DNA of 64,000 nucleotides from Pseudomonas defluvii (GTDB taxonomy: Bacteria > Pseudomonadota > Gammaproteobacteria > Pseudomonadales > Pseudomonadaceae). A program made the translations under genes and the position numbers. This document shows, one piece after another, positions 51,407-62,449 of the stretch. Below the pieces are notes generated by a model that saw only the letters and a list, made by a program, of their open reading frames with translations, searched no databases and was not told the origin of the DNA. Every line of letters begins with the position of its first letter. Within the stretch, counting starts at the first letter, position 1. Location: NCBI RefSeq assembly GCF_001695625.1, contig NZ_MBPN01000010.1, forward strand, positions 1-64,000. Direction: 5' to 3'.

Positions 51407-54340
51407 TTACTCGGAGTCCAGATGCAACTGCGAGATTACCCGGCCATCGGCTTCGGCTTGCCCCAGCGTGGCATCGACGAAGTACACGCGCTGGTCTTCA
51501 AGCTTGCCCTGGTCGACCAGGTAATCCTTGATGCTGCTGGCGCGCGCCTGGCCCAGTTGACGCAGCAACAGGGGGCTTTCAGCCCACGACGTGATCACCG
51601 CGTTGCGCAGGTTGTCTGTGCGCTCTTTACGGCTCAACTGTTCCCACTGCGCGGGCGGTTGTTGTTTGAGGCGCGAGCGGTAGATCGCCTCAAGCATCGC
51701 GGGTTTCTCATCATCTGGCACCTGCAGTTGAGTGGCTTGTGCCGGGACCTTGTCGCCTCGCCGTTGCAGCATCTTGTAGTAGGTAGCCTGATACTCGCGC
51801 TCCAGACGCTGCTCGGCAATCAGCGGGCCGTCACTGCTCTGGGCGCTGGTACCTTCGATTTCCAGGCGCAATTCCGGGCGCGCCTTGAGTGCGCTGGCGA
51901 GTTTTTCCAGGGCTCCTTTGGCGTCGCTGCTCAAGTCACTTGAGCCTGGAGTAAAGGCGACGCTTCCGAGGTCTTGGGCGTCGCCGCCACTGACGAGCCC
52001 GCCAATGAACTTGAACGGTGCCTGGGCGGCTCGCATGACGAGGTTTCGTAATGTCTGCCAGACAATCGGCATCACGCTGAACTGAGGGTTGTTCAAGTCG
52101 CCGGAGATTGGCAACTCAATGGAGATTTTGCCTTCGGTGTCCTTGAGCAGTGCGACGGCAAGGCGAATCGGCAAGTCTACGGCATCAGGGCTGTCTACCT
52201 TTTCACCCAGTTGCAGTTGTTCAAGCACCAGTTTGTTCTCGGCCTTGAGCTGGCCCTTGGTGATCAGATAATGCAGGTCCAGATTCAGGCGACCCTTGCG
52301 GATGCGGTAGCCGGCAAATTTGCCCGAGTAAGGGGTCAGGGTGGTCAGCTCGACGCGTTTGAAGCTGGTGGCGATGTCCAGGCTGGCCATGGGGTCGAAG
52401 GGGTTCAGCGCGCCCTTGATGGTGACGGGCGCATAGCGGTCGACCTTACCTTTGATATCGACATTGGCAGGTTTCGGTTGCCGGTTGTCGATGGTGCCGA
52501 TCCGGCCGTTGAGTTGCTGGATCGCCGTGGCGAAGTTGGGCGTCAGGCTGAAGTCGGCGAAGTTGGCCGAGCCGTCGTTGATCGCGATTTCACCAATGTG
52601 AATGCCCAGCGGCTTGGCGCTGCTGGTAGACGTATTGCGGGCTTTCTGCGGGCTTCCAGCCGGTTGTGGTATCAACAGGTCATCGACACTGGTGGTGCGG
52701 TCTTCATTGATCATAAAGCGCGCATAGGGCTGTTGCAGGTTGACCTTGGCAATCGACAGCGCATCTCCATGACGGTACTCCAGGCCATCCAGATTCAACT
52801 GCTGCCATTTGACGAAATCGCGGTTCTTGATGGTGTCCAGCGTGTGCAGCTGATTGACCTGAGCCTTGCCCGTGATACTGAAGGCCAGCGGTGCCGTGTT
52901 CTTGAGGTCGACGTCGAGATCGCTGTTGAGCATGCCGCTGCGTAGCTCAAGGCGAATGAATGGGCTGATATAGGCTTGTGCGACACGAAGGTCGATATCC
53001 CGCGTAACGACATTCAGTTTACTGCTGACAGGTGCCAGATTGACGTCACCCGAGGCCTGCAGCTTGCCTTGCTTGCCTACTCCGGTATCGAGCTTCAGGG
53101 TGAAGGGCGACTGATTGAGGCTATCGAAGTTCTGCAGGTCCAGGTTAAGTGGGCCCACCTCCAGCGCGACCGGTTCCTTGTGGGTGCGGTCAGCCAGATG
53201 AACCTGATAGTTGCGCAACTGAACGTCACGCAGTAACACCTGCCATGGTTTGCTTGGGGTATTGGTGCCTGTCGTCTCTTTGGTGGCCGGCGTTGCGGTG
53301 GCCGGTTCAGTTTTCTCTGCAGGTTTTGCCTTGGCTGGCTGGCTGGCGAACAGCTTCTGCCAGTCGAGCTGACCATCGGCTTCAAGGGCTGCCCAGGTTT
53401 CCAGTTTCTCGCTGCGAATCTTGCCAACGGTGACCAACTGCTTGGCCAGGTCAATCGACGTGTCGCTGACCGACAGGCTGGCCAGGCGTACCAATGGCCT
53501 GCCATCGGGCGCATTGACTGCAAACGGCGCGACCTGAAGCGAGGTGTTGTCGAGCAGCAGCTCGGTTTCCTTGGACAGGTTCAGTTTGTAGTGGGTCTCA
53601 AAGCTGACACGCCCGTCTTCAAGTACCAACGGCACTATATCTCGGACATAAGGCCAGACGAGCTTCATCTTGCCGTCAGTAAACTTCAGCGTGCCTTCAG
53701 AGGCGATGGGCACCAGGCTGAACGTACCCTGCCAGTCGATCCGGCCGCCCTTGGGGCCTGCGGCGACCAGCGTCATGTCCGTGCTGTCGTCGGGCAGGGT
53801 GCTGAGGTTCTTCAGTTCCAGGTCCATCGAGTCGTAGAGAAATTCGATGGGTTCGCTGGGGCGCAGGTCTTCGAAATGCAGGTAACCGGCGTTGAGTTTG
53901 ATGCTGCCAATACGCAGCGGGAAGGGCTCGCTCGCAGGCGTTTCGGCTTTTGGCTGGCTGGGTGGCAGCTTGAAGAGTTGGGTCAGATTGAGGCTGCCGT
54001 CCTTGGCAAACAGCAGTTCGGTACGTGGCTTGTCCAGTTCGACGTTCGCCAGGTGAAGCGCGCCGCTCCACAGGCTGTCGAGCTGCAGGTTGGCATACAA
54101 ACGTTCAAAGCCGACCTGCTCCTTGCCCGGCTCACCGATCTGCAAGCCCCAGAGTGTCAGCTCCAGGCTGAACGGGTTGAGTTCCACGCGCTGCAGCTTG
54201 GCTGGTAGCGTGGCGTAGTTGGCTAATTGCTGGTTAGCAATTCGCAAGGCGACGCCGGGGAGAATCAGGAATCCAAGCAGGCTGTAAAGGGCCAGAGCGG
54301 CCAACAAGGCGCCGAGGGCGCGTTTCATTCCTTTGGGCAT
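51407..54340 (-). CDS. DUF748 (AsmA-like) envelope protein
   Basis: A 977-residue protein with one N-terminal membrane anchor (ALGALLAALALYSLLGFLILP) and a long DUF748 repeat-like beta region (e.g. VELDKPRTELLFAKDGSLNL), related to AsmA/YhdP-type proteins that link the two membranes. The C-terminal region (SVAFTPGSSDLSSDAKGALE, LASALKARPELRLEIEG) looks like an OmpA-type peptidoglycan-associated module. The function is not established. It starts at ATG 54340 with no strong SD; ATG 54328 is an alternative. Convergent to the BON gene. Confidence 0.83.
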   Translation of the reverse strand: MPKGMKRALGALLAALALYSLLGFLILPGVALRIANQQLANYATLPAKLQRVELNPFSLELTLWGLQIGEPGKEQVGFERLYANLQLDSLWSGALHLANVELDKPRTELLFAKDGSLNLTQLFKLPPSQPKAETPASEPFPLRIGSIKLNAGYLHFEDLRPSEPIEFLYDSMDLELKNLSTLPDDSTDMTLVAAGPKGGRIDWQGTFSLVPIASEGTLKFTDGKMKLVWPYVRDIVPLVLEDGRVSFETHYKLNLSKETELLLDNTSLQVAPFAVNAPDGRPLVRLASLSVSDTSIDLAKQLVTVGKIRSEKLETWAALEADGQLDWQKLFASQPAKAKPAEKTEPATATPATKETTGTNTPSKPWQVLLRDVQLRNYQVHLADRTHKEPVALEVGPLNLDLQNFDSLNQSPFTLKLDTGVGKQGKLQASGDVNLAPVSSKLNVVTRDIDLRVAQAYISPFIRLELRSGMLNSDLDVDLKNTAPLAFSITGKAQVNQLHTLDTIKNRDFVKWQQLNLDGLEYRHGDALSIAKVNLQQPYARFMINEDRTTSVDDLLIPQPAGSPQKARNTSTSSAKPLGIHIGEIAINDGSANFADFSLTPNFATAIQQLNGRIGTIDNRQPKPANVDIKGKVDRYAPVTIKGALNPFDPMASLDIATSFKRVELTTLTPYSGKFAGYRIRKGRLNLDLHYLITKGQLKAENKLVLEQLQLGEKVDSPDAVDLPIRLAVALLKDTEGKISIELPISGDLNNPQFSVMPIVWQTLRNLVMRAAQAPFKFIGGLVSGGDAQDLGSVAFTPGSSDLSSDAKGALEKLASALKARPELRLEIEGTSAQSSDGPLIAEQRLEREYQATYYKMLQRRGDKVPAQATQLQVPDDEKPAMLEAIYRSRLKQQPPAQWEQLSRKERTDNLRNAVITSWAESPLLLRQLGQARASSIKDYLVDQGKLEDQRVYFVDATLGQAEADGRVISQLHLDSE

Positions 54341-54442
54341 GTGCGGCGTCGTCTGTATCTAACGGAAGTGGTTGGAGTATGGCACGATAATTCGGTTCCG
54401 AAGATAGCGCCAAATCACCTCTTTCGTGCGTAAACGTCTATT

Positions 54443-55459
54443 TCAAAGGTGCAGAATCAACGTCTTTAGCGGTGGTTGGTTATCCATGGACGGGAAGTCG
54501 GCAGCCGGTGTCAGAACCTGCCACTCGCGCACTGGCCGGTTGTTTTTCTCGGCGCAGCGCAGCACCTGTGCGCGCCAGTCGTCGAGGCTGACCTTGGCCA
54601 GGTTGTTACAGCAGACCAGCACACCTCCTTCGGCAGTGCTCAACAGCGCCGGCTTGAGCAGGCTTTGATAGTCTCGCAACAGGTCGACGGTGCCGAAGGC
54701 ACTCTTTGCCCAGGCAGGCGGGTCGAGAAATACCAGGTCGAATTGCCGTGGTTCCAGTCGCGGGTAGGGCGGCAGTTTGTGACCGCGTCGTTGGCTGACG
54801 GGTAGCCCGGCCAACTGGCGGATCGCCGGGAAGTAGTCGGACTGTATGAACTCCATGGGCGCAAGCGTTGGGTTCAGGGCTGCGTTTTCGCGACCTACAG
54901 CCAGGTTGCCTTCGGCGAAATCCAGGTTGCAGACCTCACGGGCACCCCCTGCGGCGGCACTCAAGCCAACCCCACAGGTATAGGCAAACAGGTTCAGTAC
55001 GCGCTTGCCGGCGCTGTGCTGCTTGATCCAGCCACGGGCATTGCGCAAATCGAGAAACAACAGCGGATCCTGCCCCGAGTGACGGCCACGTACCCGATAG
55101 TTCAGCCCCCACTCATGGCCGACATGATCGGCCAGGGCCGCCTCGCTGGCCTGGTAGGCCGGGTCTCGACGGTCGATACGACTGTTGCCTTGGGAGCGGT
55201 CGTTGTAGACCAGCAGCAGCTCCAGGCCAAGTGATTGCTCGACGGTAGCATGCAGGTCGAGCAGGGCATCGTGATCGAGGGTCTGGTGAAAGCTCTGTAC
55301 CAGCAACTGCGGGCCATAGCGGTCTACGGTCAGGCCGGCAGCGCCTTCCTGGCTACCATGGAACAGCCGGTAGCAGTCGGTCCCTTGGGCGTGGAGTTCG
55401 GCGAGAAGGCCGTTGCGGGAGTCGAGGGCGGCGCGCAGCGCCTGATTCAAGAGGGACAT
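54443..55459 (-). CDS. COG1092-type SAM-dependent (rRNA) methyltransferase
   Basis: A 338-residue class I methyltransferase of the RlmI/COG1092 group. SAM-binding motif VLNLFAYTCGVGLSAAAGGA and the catalytic DLVFLDPPAWAKSAFG motif are present, with LLVYNDRSQGNSRID upstream. It lacks the extended N-terminal PUA domain of RlmI, having a shorter N terminus, so the target base is uncertain; 23S rRNA m5C is only a guess. Minus strand, 102 bp downstream of the DUF748 gene start. Confidence 0.82.
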   Translation of the reverse strand: MSLLNQALRAALDSRNGLLAELHAQGTDCYRLFHGSQEGAAGLTVDRYGPQLLVQSFHQTLDHDALLDLHATVEQSLGLELLLVYNDRSQGNSRIDRRDPAYQASEAALADHVGHEWGLNYRVRGRHSGQDPLLFLDLRNARGWIKQHSAGKRVLNLFAYTCGVGLSAAAGGAREVCNLDFAEGNLAVGRENAALNPTLAPMEFIQSDYFPAIRQLAGLPVSQRRGHKLPPYPRLEPRQFDLVFLDPPAWAKSAFGTVDLLRDYQSLLKPALLSTAEGGVLVCCNNLAKVSLDDWRAQVLRCAEKNNRPVREWQVLTPAADFPSMDNQPPLKTLILHL

Positions 55460-55528
55460 GCACGTAGCCTTGGTATTCGGGGCTGCAGTTTAACAGGAGA
55501 GGCCCAGGGTGAGCCTCTCCGGCGTACA

Positions 55529-56707
55529 TCAGCGTTCGATCGTCAGGGCCACACCCTGCCCACCACCGATGCACAGCGTTGCCAGCCCTTTCCTGGCATC
55601 ACGCTTGATCATTTCGTGCAACAGGGTGACCAGTATCCGGCAACCGGAAGCACCAATAGGGTGCCCCAATGCAATGGCACCACCGTTGACATTGACCTTG
55701 GCGGCATCCCAGCCCAGCTCTTTACCGACGGACAACGCTTGGGCGGCGAAGGCTTCGTTGGCTTCGATCAGGTCCAGGTCTGACAACGACCAGCCGGCTT
55801 TTTCAAGGCAGCGTCGAGTAGCATTTACAGGGCCAATGCCCATGATTGCAGGGTCAACTCCGGCGTTTGCATAGGCGGTGATACGGGCCAGTACCGGCAG
55901 CTCCAGTTCCTGGGCTTTAGCAGCACTCATCAGCAGCACGGCGGCAGCACCATCATTGAGTGACGACGCATTGCCAGCCGTGACACTGCCATCTTTCTTG
56001 AAGGCGGGCCTGAGCTTGCTCAACGACTCAGCGGTAGTGCCCGGGCGGGGCTGCTCGTCAGTGGCGAAAGCGATCGGATCGCCTTTGCGTTGCGGGATCA
56101 GGATCGGGGTGATCTCTTCAATGAAACGACCGCTTTCAATGGCTACGCTGGCTTTCTGCTGGGAGGCCGCTGCGAAGGCGTCCTGCTCCTCGCGGCTCAG
56201 GCCGTACTTTTCGACCAGGTTTTCGGCGGTGATGCCCATGTGGTAGTCGTTGAAAGCGTCCCACAAGCCATCACTGATCATACTGTCGATCAATGAGCTG
56301 TGGCCCATGCGCAGGCCGGTGCGCGCACCAGGCATGACATAGTTGGCAAGGCTCATGTTTTCCTGTCCGCCCGCGATGACCACGTCGGCATCGCCACACC
56401 GAATCGCTTGCGCAGCCAAGTGCACGGCTTTGAGCCCAGAGCCACATACCTTGTTGAGTGTCAGGGCGGGCACGGCGTGGGGCAGCCCGGCCTTGATCGC
56501 GGCTTGGCGGGCAGGGTTCTGACCGGCACCGGCAGTCAGAACCTGGCCGAAGATGACTTCGTCTACGAGTTCGGCGTCCAGGCCGGTCTGTGTCAGCAGC
56601 TGGCTGATAACCGCAGCCCCCAGATCAACGGCTGGAATAGCGGCCAGTGCTCCTTGGTAGCTACCAATGGCGGTACGGGTGGCGGCAACGATCACAACAT
56701 CTTGCAT
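55529..56707 (-). CDS. Acetyl-CoA C-acetyltransferase (thiolase)
   Basis: A 392-residue thiolase condensing or cleaving acetoacetyl-CoA. The nucleophilic Cys is in [15 protein letters not shown], His in [16 protein letters not shown], and the second Cys in [15 protein letters not shown]. The frame opens to 56932, but the start is [17 protein letters not shown] at 56707, the usual thiolase beginning. The gene neighbours give no pathway; it may serve acetoacetate or fatty acid metabolism. Confidence 0.9.
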   Translation of the reverse strand: MQDVVIVAATRTAIGSYQGALAAIPAVDLGAAVISQLLTQTGLDAELVDEVIFGQVLTAGAGQNPARQAAIKAGLPHAVPALTLNKVCGSGLKAVHLAAQAIRCGDADVVIAGGQENMSLANYVMPGARTGLRMGHSSLIDSMISDGLWDAFNDYHMGITAENLVEKYGLSREEQDAFAAASQQKASVAIESGRFIEEITPILIPQRKGDPIAFATDEQPRPGTTAESLSKLRPAFKKDGSVTAGNASSLNDGAAAVLLMSAAKAQELELPVLARITAYANAGVDPAIMGIGPVNATRRCLEKAGWSLSDLDLIEANEAFAAQALSVGKELGWDAAKVNVNGGAIALGHPIGASGCRILVTLLHEMIKRDARKGLATLCIGGGQGVALTIER

Positions 56708-56849
56708 GGCACAGGTCCTTAGTCTTGTTGGATGTGGTATCGGAACGGCAAAAGCCTGCTTTGGGCTTTGTTGGTAGGCATGGTGGCACAGATGGCCAGG
56801 CGCCTGCCAATCACCAAAGTATGAGGCGCGCACGCCCGCTGGCTGACGC

Positions 56850-57719
56850 TCAGCTGAGTCCCATGCGTCGGTGTGCACGGTGCTTGGAGCTGTCGCGCAT
56901 GGCCCAGCGTAGCACCGGGGCAACACCGGCAACCCCCAGGCGGACCAGTCGGCGCTCTAGCAGGCTCGGTGAGAATCCATGCATGGCACTGGCCCATGGC
57001 GCTAACAGGTCGATGCCTGCCCGCATCATCACGGCGCCAACGGGCTTGGCCTGCCGGCTCGGCGCAGGGGCATCAAGCAGCAGGCGAACCACTTCGCGGC
57101 TGCGTGCATCGCACGCCAGTTGTGGGCGCATGGCGTGCAGATATTCGGCAATAGCCTGGCGCGAGCGGGGCACATTGCGTGCGCCCAGGCGTTCGGCGAC
57201 CAAGGCAATTTCGTCGTAGTAGGCATCCTGGTCAGCGAGGCTCATCCGAGGATTGCGGTAACGCAGGTGTGCGGCGAGAAAACTGCTGACTTCGGCGACG
57301 TGTACCCAGGTCAGCAGGTCGGGGTCGCTGGCGGCATAGGGACGCCCATCGGCGGCGGTGCCGACGACCTGCAGATGAATGGTCCGTACTTTATCGATCA
57401 GCCACTCGGCGTCGCGGGTTGAGCCGAATGTCGTCCCGGAGATGAACTGGCTGGTACGGCGCAGACGGCCGATCATGTCTTGGCGAAAGTTCGAATGGTC
57501 CCAGACCCCGGCCAGTGCCAGTGGGTGCAAGACTTGCAACAGGAGGGCGCTGATGCCGCCGATCAGCATGCTGGGAAAGTCGCCATGCACGCGCCAGCAG
57601 ACACTGTCTGGGCCAAACAGCCCGGGATCACCTTTGGGGTGTTCCAGGTCCAGTTGCCCCAGCGCCAGGCCGGTCATGCTAAGCAGTTGAGTCTCGATAC
57701 GCCGACGAAGGGCTTCCAT
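56850..57719 (-). CDS. DUF2236 / MpaB-family oxygenase-like protein
   Basis: A 289-residue protein of the DUF2236 (MpaB) family, which includes latex-clearing proteins. The visible signature is [40 protein letters not shown] and [11 protein letters not shown]. Some relatives bind haem through conserved histidines; the substrate here is unknown. It is next to pgi on the minus strand. I do not recognise a metabolic role. Confidence 0.77.
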   Translation of the reverse strand: MEALRRRIETQLLSMTGLALGQLDLEHPKGDPGLFGPDSVCWRVHGDFPSMLIGGISALLLQVLHPLALAGVWDHSNFRQDMIGRLRRTSQFISGTTFGSTRDAEWLIDKVRTIHLQVVGTAADGRPYAASDPDLLTWVHVAEVSSFLAAHLRYRNPRMSLADQDAYYDEIALVAERLGARNVPRSRQAIAEYLHAMRPQLACDARSREVVRLLLDAPAPSRQAKPVGAVMMRAGIDLLAPWASAMHGFSPSLLERRLVRLGVAGVAPVLRWAMRDSSKHRAHRRMGLS

Positions 57720-57755
57720 AACGTCCTTGCGGCACCGTCGTTGCGGTGCGCTTCA

Positions 57756-57787
57756 CTGCCCCCGGTCGCACTGGCGACCAGGGGCAG
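57756..57787 (-). terminator. Hairpin after pgi (terminator-like, no T-run)
   Basis: CTGCCCC-C-GGTCGC (57756-57769) pairs with GCGACC-A-GGGGCAG (57774-57787) with one mismatch and a 4-base loop. It lies between the pgi stop and the start of the next minus-strand gene and lacks a T-run. Confidence 0.5.
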
Positions 57788-57796
57788 GACGGGTGA

Positions 57797-59461
57797 TCAG
57801 CCGCGGTGGCGGCCGCGGAAGTAGTTGATCAGGCCTTGGGTCGAGGCATCTTCAGCAGGCTCTTCGATGCCACCGGTGAGGCGCTGGTAGACGCCTTTGC
57901 CGAGCTCCTTGCCCAATTCAACACCCCACTGGTCGAAGGCGTTGATGCCCCAGATGACGCTCTGCACGAACACTTTGTGTTCATACATGGCCACCAGCGC
58001 GCCCAAACGGCGTGGGCTGATACGCTCTACAACCAAGGTGTTGCTCGGACGGTTGCCCGGGATCACCTTGTGCGGCGCCAGCTTCTGGATTTCGGTTTCG
58101 GCCAGGCCTTTCTCGCGCAGTTCTGCTTCGGCTTCAGCGCGGGTCTTACCGAGCATCAGGGCCTGGCTCTGCGACAGGCAGTTGGCGTACAGCCACTGGT
58201 GGTGGTCGGCAACCGGGTTGAAACTGACCACCGGGACGATGAAGTCCGCTGGAATAAGTTGGGTGCCTTGGTGCAGCAACTGATGGTAGGCGTGTTGACC
58301 GTTGCAACCGACGCCACCCCAGATGACGGGGCCGGTATCGTGGTTAACCGGGGTTCCGTCCTGGCGCACGCTCTTGCCGTTGGACTCCATATCCAACTGC
58401 TGCAGGTGCTTGGTGATGTTGCGCAGGTAGTGGTCGTACGGCAGGATTGCGTGGCTTTGTGCTCCCCAGAAGTTGCCGTACCAGACGCCCAGAAGTGCCA
58501 GCAGCACAGGCATGTTCTGTTCGAACGGGGCGCTCTGGAAGTGCTGGTCCATGGTGTAGGCACCGGACAGCAGCTCCTTGAAGTTGGCCATGCCAATGGC
58601 CAGCGCAATAGGCAGGCCGATGGCCGACCACAGCGAATAACGGCCACCTACCCAGTCCCACATCGGGAAGATGTTCTCTTCGCGAATGCCGAAAGCGATG
58701 GCTGCTGTCTTGTTACTGGAAACGGCGATGAAGTGTCGGTGAAGTTCTACTTCCGAGCCACCCTGGGCCAAGTACCAAGCGCGTGCGGCCTGGGCGTTTT
58801 TCAGGGTCTCGAGGGTGTTGAAAGACTTTGACGAGACGATGAACAGTGTGGTCTCGGCGCGCAGGTTGGCCGACAGCTCATGAAACTCGCTGCCGTCGAT
58901 ATTGGCCAGGTAGTGGCAGCGCACGCCCCGCTGGGCATAAGGCAAGAGGGCTTCAGAGACCAGTTCGGGGCCAAGGAAGGACCCGCCAATGCCGATGTTC
59001 ACAACGTCGGTAATCGGCTTTTCGGTATAACCACGCCACAAGCCGTCGTGAATCCGCCCAACCAGTTCGGTTACCTGGTTAAGGACCTTATGCACCTCGG
59101 GCATGATGTTGACGCCGTTGACGCTCAATTTGTCGCCTACCGGACGGCGTAGCGCGGTGTGCAGCGCTGGGCGACCTTCCGAAGCGTTGAGGATCTCGCC
59201 GGCGAACAGCGACTTTATCGCATCCTGCAGGCCCACTTCATCGGCCAGCCCTACCAGCAGGTTGCGGGTCTGGGCGTTGATCAGGTTTTTCGAGTAGTCG
59301 AGGAACAGGCCGCAACAGCTCAGAGAAAATTGGTTGAAGCGCTGTGGATCGGCGTTGAAGGCCTCGCGCATGCTGAAATTCTGCATGGCTTCGCGGTGCT
59401 GCTGGAGCGCCTGCCAGGCCGGCAGGGCGGTAACGTCATGAGGGGTGCGGTAGTACGCCAT
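57797..59461 (-). CDS. pgi: Glucose-6-phosphate isomerase
   Basis: A 554-residue enzyme interconverting glucose-6-phosphate and fructose-6-phosphate. Motifs: [29 protein letters not shown] and [16 protein letters not shown], with the active-site residues of the PGI fold including His in the [19 protein letters not shown] block. It is full length with no frame problem. It lies downstream of panD on the same strand. Confidence 0.97.
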   Translation of the reverse strand: MAYYRTPHDVTALPAWQALQQHREAMQNFSMREAFNADPQRFNQFSLSCCGLFLDYSKNLINAQTRNLLVGLADEVGLQDAIKSLFAGEILNASEGRPALHTALRRPVGDKLSVNGVNIMPEVHKVLNQVTELVGRIHDGLWRGYTEKPITDVVNIGIGGSFLGPELVSEALLPYAQRGVRCHYLANIDGSEFHELSANLRAETTLFIVSSKSFNTLETLKNAQAARAWYLAQGGSEVELHRHFIAVSSNKTAAIAFGIREENIFPMWDWVGGRYSLWSAIGLPIALAIGMANFKELLSGAYTMDQHFQSAPFEQNMPVLLALLGVWYGNFWGAQSHAILPYDHYLRNITKHLQQLDMESNGKSVRQDGTPVNHDTGPVIWGGVGCNGQHAYHQLLHQGTQLIPADFIVPVVSFNPVADHHQWLYANCLSQSQALMLGKTRAEAEAELREKGLAETEIQKLAPHKVIPGNRPSNTLVVERISPRRLGALVAMYEHKVFVQSVIWGINAFDQWGVELGKELGKGVYQRLTGGIEEPAEDASTQGLINYFRGRHRG

Positions 59462-59579
59462 CGCTGCAGATTTTCCTTATTGCTGGAACTGCCTTGGACA
59501 CTGAAAAGGTCGGTCCGTTTGCAGGTTCGTCTGAAAAGATTGCACACGAACCTGCCGTTGGCCTGGCTGAGCCGGTGGC

Positions 59580-59960
59580 TCAGTCCAACTGAACCGGAAT
59601 GGCATGGCTGGTGTGGCTCAGCTCATTCCCTGGCGCCATGTATAGCATGCGCGGTTTGAAGTTGTGCAGTTCTGCTTCACTGTAATGGGCATAGGCGCAG
59701 ATGATTACGCGGTCGCCGACTTTGGCCTTGTGTGCAGCTGCACCATTGACCGAGATCATCCGGGAGCCTTCTTCGCCGCGAATGGCGTAGGTGGTGAAGC
59801 GCTCGCCGTTGTCGACGTTGTAGATCTGGATTTGTTCGTACTCACGAACACCGGCCAGGTCCAGCCAGAGCCCGTCGATGGCGCAGGAGCCCTCGTAGTC
59901 GAGTACGGCATGGGTGACTTCTGCGCGATGCAGTTTGGCCTTGAGCATGATGGCGTGCAT
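59580..59960 (-). CDS. panD: Aspartate 1-decarboxylase proenzyme
   Basis: A 126-residue proenzyme making beta-alanine for pantothenate. Self-cleavage at the Gly24-Ser25 bond in [13 protein letters not shown] gives the pyruvoyl cofactor on the new N terminus. The start is [17 protein letters not shown]. It follows panC by 101 bp on the same strand, completing the panB-panC-panD order. Confidence 0.97.
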   Translation of the reverse strand: MHAIMLKAKLHRAEVTHAVLDYEGSCAIDGLWLDLAGVREYEQIQIYNVDNGERFTTYAIRGEEGSRMISVNGAAAHKAKVGDRVIICAYAHYSEAELHNFKPRMLYMAPGNELSHTSHAIPVQLD

Positions 59961-60061
59961 GGGGGGATTCCTTGGTCAGGTTCTCGCGCGGGTACACGGA
60001 GCCTCCCGGCCCCGCGAGCGGCGGCAGTGTGCCCGAACCCTGAGGGCCGGGCAACATGGCG

Positions 60062-60922
60062 CTAAGGCTTGTCGTCGAGATTCAGGTGCAGGTTGTCGAT
60101 CAAGCGGGTTGCGCCCAGAAACGCAGCGACCAGGATCACCAGGTCACGGTCTTCAGCGGTGGCGGGGCGCAGGCTGATCGCATGGCGAACTTCAAGGTAA
60201 TCGGGACGGAAGCCGGCCTTTTGCAGTTGCGCCTGGCCCTGGGCAATCAGGGCCTGGAAATCGCACGAGCCCTGTTTGATGGCTTCGGCCATCTGCGTCA
60301 GGGTGCGGTACAGCGCGGGTGCACAGGCGCGTTGTTCATCGTTCAGGTAACCGTTGCGTGACGACAGCGCCAGGCCATCAGGGGCACGCACAGTGGGTTC
60401 GCCGATGATCTGGATCGGCATGTTCAAATCACGGACCAGTGCGCGGATTACCGCCAGTTGCTGGAAGTCCTTCTGGCCGAACACCGCCAGGTCTGGCTGA
60501 ACCATGTTGAACAACTTGCTGACCACGGTGGCTACACCTTCAAAGTGCCCTGGTCGGCTTGCGCCGCAAAGGCCTTCTGACAGCTGTGGAACAGAAACAC
60601 GGGTTTGTCCTGCCATGCCCTCGGGATACATTTCCTCGACGGAAGGGGCAAACAATAGATGGCAGCCTGCCTCCAGCAGCTTTTCCTGGTCGGCGGCAAG
60701 CGTGCGAGGGTATTTGTCGAGGTCTTCGCCCGCGCCGAACTGCAGCGGGTTGACGAAGATGCTGGCAACCACGAAATCAACCCGCTGCGCAGCCTTGGCC
60801 ACGAGTGCAGCATGCCCGCTGTGCAGGTTGCCCATGGTCGGTACGAAGCCAATGCGTTTGCCTTCGCTGCGTGCCCGCGCTACGGCGGCGCGCAGCTCGC
60901 GGACGGTTTTGACTGTATTCAT
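60062..60922 (-). CDS. panC: Pantothenate synthetase
   Basis: A 286-residue ligase joining pantoate and beta-alanine with ATP. It has the HIGH-type motif [17 protein letters not shown] and the KMSKS-like region [12 protein letters not shown]. It starts 4 bp inside the panB stop region (overlap at 60919-60922), so it is coupled to panB. Confidence 0.97.
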   Translation of the reverse strand: MNTVKTVRELRAAVARARSEGKRIGFVPTMGNLHSGHAALVAKAAQRVDFVVASIFVNPLQFGAGEDLDKYPRTLAADQEKLLEAGCHLLFAPSVEEMYPEGMAGQTRVSVPQLSEGLCGASRPGHFEGVATVVSKLFNMVQPDLAVFGQKDFQQLAVIRALVRDLNMPIQIIGEPTVRAPDGLALSSRNGYLNDEQRACAPALYRTLTQMAEAIKQGSCDFQALIAQGQAQLQKAGFRPDYLEVRHAISLRPATAEDRDLVILVAAFLGATRLIDNLHLNLDDKP

Positions 60923-61719
60923 GCACTGAACCCGTGTTCGCTGCTTGGGAAAGTGACGTCCTTGACCTCTTTGACATAGGCCTGCAAGGCGCTCTGAATA
61001 TCGCTCTGTCCAGCCATGAAGTTCTTCACGAACTTGGGTACACGACCACTGAGGGATAGGCCGAGCATGTCATGCATGACCAGTACCTGGCCGTCGGTGG
61101 CACTGCCTGCGCCAATACCGATGACGGGTATTTTTACTGCCTGGGTGATTTCGGCGGCCAGTTCGCTTGGGACACACTCCAGCAGCAGCATCGCGGCGCC
61201 GGCTTGTTCCAGGGCAATGGCATCGGCACGCATTTGTCGGGCCTGGTTTTCCTGGCGACCCTGGACCTTGTAACCGCCGAGTATGTTCACCGCTTGTGGT
61301 GTCAGGCCCATATGTGCGCACACAGGTACACCGCGTTCGGCCAGCAGACGAATGGTGTCAGCCAGCCAGGCTGCGCCTTCGATTTTGACCATGTGGGCGC
61401 CTGCCTGCATCAGTGCGCCGCTGTTGGCGAACGCCTGTTCGGTGGTGGCATATGCCATGAACGGCAGGTCGGCCAGAATCAGTGCGCCTTCGTTACCACG
61501 TTTGACGCTGCTTACGTGGTAGGCCATTTCGGCGTTGGTGACGGGCAAGGTGCTGTCGTGGCCCTGCAGGACCATGCCCAGCGAGTCGCCTACCAGCAGT
61601 ATTTCTACGCCGGCGCGGCAGCATGCCTGGGCGAACGTTGCGTCATAGCACGTCAGCATGGCAATTTTCTCACCCTTGAGCTTTAGGCTCTGCAGGGTGG
61701 TCAGGGTTACATCTGGCAT
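60919..61719 (-). CDS. panB: 3-methyl-2-oxobutanoate hydroxymethyltransferase
   Basis: A 266-residue enzyme making ketopantoate from 2-oxoisovalerate and methylene-tetrahydrofolate. Motifs: [20 protein letters not shown] with the metal ligands, and [20 protein letters not shown]. It is the first gene of the panBCD set. The upstream 250 bp has no gene but carries an inverted repeat and a GTTAC cluster. Confidence 0.97.
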   Translation of the reverse strand: MPDVTLTTLQSLKLKGEKIAMLTCYDATFAQACCRAGVEILLVGDSLGMVLQGHDSTLPVTNAEMAYHVSSVKRGNEGALILADLPFMAYATTEQAFANSGALMQAGAHMVKIEGAAWLADTIRLLAERGVPVCAHMGLTPQAVNILGGYKVQGRQENQARQMRADAIALEQAGAAMLLLECVPSELAAEITQAVKIPVIGIGAGSATDGQVLVMHDMLGLSLSGRVPKFVKNFMAGQSDIQSALQAYVKEVKDVTFPSSEHGFSA

Positions 61720-61781
61720 GAAAAGGAATCCTCGTTCAGGCGCTGTGAAAAACGACTGCGTACAACGCGTGTATTCATCTT

Positions 61782-61831
61782 CTGGAACAGCACATCATCG
61801 ATTGTGGTGTTTGAAATACGACCTGTTCCAG
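61782..61831. repeat. Inverted repeat upstream of panB
   Basis: CTGGAACAG (61782-61790) and CTGTTCCAG (61823-61831) are perfect 9-bp inverted arms 32 bp apart, 63-112 bp upstream of the panB ATG. They could be paired regulator half-sites or a hairpin in the panB leader. No known operator is recognised. Confidence 0.4.
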
Positions 61832-61970
61832 GCCTATATACGCCTTTTTGCGGCGCTTGGGCGCCACGGGACGCCTATAGTCGTGAGCGAGGGGGCTGAA
61901 GTCAATTACCCTGTTACCGCATTGTTACGAATGCACTGTTACGGGCGTTACCGTGTGGGGGAACGCCCGG

Positions 61971-62447
61971 TTACAGGCGCTCCAGACCGACGAACGGGCA
62001 ATCGGCCAGCAGTTGGGCGAGCGGGCGCTGGTCGGCCAGCAGGAAGTCGGCAGGTACCAGTTCTGCCAGCGGGTAGAGCACGAACGGACGCGCCTGCATG
62101 TGGTAATGCGGCACCTTGAGCCGTGGTTCATCGATAACCTGGTCGCCGTAGAGCAGGATATCCAGGTCAAGGGTTCGTGCCCCCCAGCGCTCTTTACGAA
62201 CGCGGCCCTGGGCGTTTTCTATGGATTGCAGGGCATCGAGCAGGGCAATAGGCTCCAGCGTGCTATCCAGTGCCGCCACGGCATTTGTGTAGCGTGGCTG
62301 GCCTGGTGAGAGCGAGTCGCTGGTGTAGAAGCTGGACACGGCAACCAGATCAGTCGCGGGCAGCTGCTCGAGCGATTGCAGGGCGCTCTCAAGCTGCTGG
62401 CGGGGATCGTCCAGGTTGCTGCCCAGACCAATATAGACGCGAGGCAT
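61971..62447 (-). CDS. folK: 2-amino-4-hydroxy-6-hydroxymethyldihydropteridine diphosphokinase
   Basis: A 158-residue folate enzyme transferring pyrophosphate from ATP to the pterin. It starts MPRVYIGLGSNLDDPRQQLE and has the GARTLDLDILLYGD signature with metal-binding aspartates. It is 2 bp after pcnB on the same strand and likely co-transcribed. Confidence 0.96.
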   Translation of the reverse strand: MPRVYIGLGSNLDDPRQQLESALQSLEQLPATDLVAVSSFYTSDSLSPGQPRYTNAVAALDSTLEPIALLDALQSIENAQGRVRKERWGARTLDLDILLYGDQVIDEPRLKVPHYHMQARPFVLYPLAELVPADFLLADQRPLAQLLADCPFVGLERL

Positions 62448-62449
62448 GT

